Source: Bacteroidales bacterium (GTDB lineage Bacteria; Bacteroidota; Bacteroidia; Bacteroidales; UBA932). Taken from it: DNA of 35,562 nucleotides. Of the stretch, positions 34,603-35,562 are shown in pieces (position 1 is the first letter of the stretch; every line of letters starts with the position of its first letter). The notes under the pieces are model-generated. The model was given only the letters and a program-made list of their open reading frames with translations, ran no database searches and was not told the origin of the DNA. The stretch spans positions 1-35,562 of the forward strand of contig JAFWSX010000029.1 in assembly GCA_017519185.1 (NCBI GenBank). The letters are read 5' to 3'. A program made the position numbers and the translations under genes.

Positions 34603-35562
34603 CAGTCGATGATGGAGAAGCCTGTGTAAGGTCTGAGTGTCTCGGGGATTACGATGCCTTTGTCTGTCTGGTTGTTTTCCAGCAGGGCGGCGACGATGCG
34701 GGGAAGTGCGAGCGAGCTGCCGTTGAGAGTGTGGGCGAGAGTCATCTTGCCGTTGGCGTCCTTATATCTCAGTTTGAGCCTGTTGGCCTGGTATGATTCG
34801 AAGTTCGAAACAGAACTTACCTCCAGCCAGCGCTTCTGTGCTTCTGAATATACCTCGAAGTCATATGTGATTGCTGAGGTGAAGCTCATATCGCCTCCGC
34901 ACAGTCTTAGGATGCGGAACGGTAGACCAAGACTGCGGACGAGCTTCTCAACGTGGGCGACCATACCCTCCAGAGCTTCGTATGATTTCTCCGGAAGGCT
35001 GAGCTGGACGATTTCGACCTTGTCGAACTGATGGAGCCTGTTGAGGCCGCGTACATCTTTGCCATATGAACCGGCCTCACGCCTGAAGCAGGGTGTATAG
35101 GCAGTCATCTTTACGGGGAAGTCCTTCTCCTGAAGTATGACGTCACGATAGATGTTGGTCACAGGAACCTCTGCTGTCGGCACGAGATAGAAATTGTCGA
35201 CGGTGGCGTGGTACATCTGTCCTTCCTTGTCCGGAAGCTGGCCGGTACCGAAACCAGAAGCTTCGTTGACCATCACCGGCGGCTCGATCTCGAGATAGCC
35301 GGCGGCGGTGTTGAAGTCAAGGAAGTAGGAGATGAGGGCTCTCTGAAGCCTGGCACCTTTACCTTTATATACAGGGAAGCCGGCTCCGGTGAGTTTCACT
35401 CCCAGGTCGAAATCGATGATGTCATATTTTCTTGCAAGCTCCCAGTGGGGCAGCGCGTCGGGCCCGAGGTCAGGAATGTCACCGACCTGCTTTACCACTA
35501 CGTTGTCTTCAGCTGTCCTTCCTTCAGGCACTTCAGCGCAGGGAAGGTTGGGAAGGAGCACC
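34602..35562 (-). CDS. serS: seryl-tRNA synthetase, C-terminal part (truncated by window edge)
   Basis: SerRS charges tRNA-Ser. About 320 C-terminal residues are present; the N-terminal coiled-coil arm and true start lie beyond base 35562. The in-frame GTG at 35561 is not the start, since the family is normally over 400 residues. Class II motif 2 is FRREAGSYGKDVRGLNRLHQFDKVEI and motif 3 is NGSSLALPRIVAALLENNQ, with the serine-binding TAEVPVTN and ETL/RPYTG segments. The C-terminus ends GFSIID. ruvC follows with a one-base overlap. Confidence 0.95.
   Translation of the reverse strand, partial: VLLPNLPCAEVPEGRTAEDNVVVKQVGDIPDLGPDALPHWELARKYDIIDFDLGVKLTGAGFPVYKGKGARLQRALISYFLDFNTAAGYLEIEPPVMVNEASGFGTGQLPDKEGQMYHATVDNFYLVPTAEVPVTNIYRDVILQEKDFPVKMTAYTPCFRREAGSYGKDVRGLNRLHQFDKVEIVQLSLPEKSYEALEGMVAHVEKLVRSLGLPFRILRLCGGDMSFTSAITYDFEVYSEAQKRWLEVSSVSNFESYQANRLKLRYKDANGKMTLAHTLNGSSLALPRIVAALLENNQTDKGIVIPETLRPYTGFSIID

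Overview
The window looks like chromosome from a member of the Bacteroidales. The evidence is lineage signals rather than any marker gene: recurrent Bacteroidetes-type promoters (TAnnTTTG at -7, sometimes with TTTG 19 nt upstream), AT-rich translation starts with weak Shine-Dalgarno sequences, a Bacteroides-type serine palmitoyltransferase, an OmpA/TonB-class beta-barrel with a CarboxypepD_reg-like N-terminus, and many short-lipobox lipoproteins. Base composition is moderate and even. I see no phage, plasmid, transposase or CRISPR. The species cannot be named from this.

Layout. Bases 1-460 carry no convincing gene. They hold a GC-rich structured segment followed by three related palindromes. 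Next comes a HAD-like protein (461-895), then a pair of secreted hydrolases: a monoacylglycerol-lipase-like serine hydrolase and a rhamnogalacturonan-acetylesterase-like lipoprotein (963-3155). From 3174 to 10509 lies a complete histidine operon, hisG-D-C-B-H-A-F-IE. It is preceded by a textbook-style attenuator: a 14-residue leader peptide with six histidines, a predicted antiterminator and a rho-independent terminator. A new promoter then drives ftsY-pheT (10516-13965).

The minus strand from 15991 back to 13999 carries rplU-rpmA, a terminator, a membrane zinc peptidase and a DUF1080 lipoprotein. The rplU promoter overlaps a divergent promoter that serves a plus-strand set: a P-loop ATPase, a C1-family aminopeptidase and pssA. 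Then follows a six-gene operon (19319-25508): TolC-type channel, MacA-like adaptor, MacB-like ATPase, MacB-like permease, LytS-type histidine kinase and LytTR response regulator. This is an efflux machine with its own regulators. A phospho-sugar mutase follows, convergent with a YbaK-type deacylase.

The 27674-30930 segment is a probable sphingolipid (dihydroceramide) synthesis locus: a GNAT-fold protein divergent from serine palmitoyltransferase, which is one base from an SDR that could reduce 3-ketosphinganine. The window ends with a large outer-membrane beta-barrel protein that has Gly/Arg-rich stretches, ruvC, and the C-terminal part of serS running off the right edge.

The observations I find most worth checking are the histidine attenuator, the odd active-site substitutions in HisI and in the HAD domain of HisB, the sphingolipid locus, the overlapping divergent promoters at 16094-16141, the three tandem palindromes near the left edge, and the Gly/Arg tail on the beta-barrel protein. 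All functional statements come from reading motifs by eye; no database search was run.
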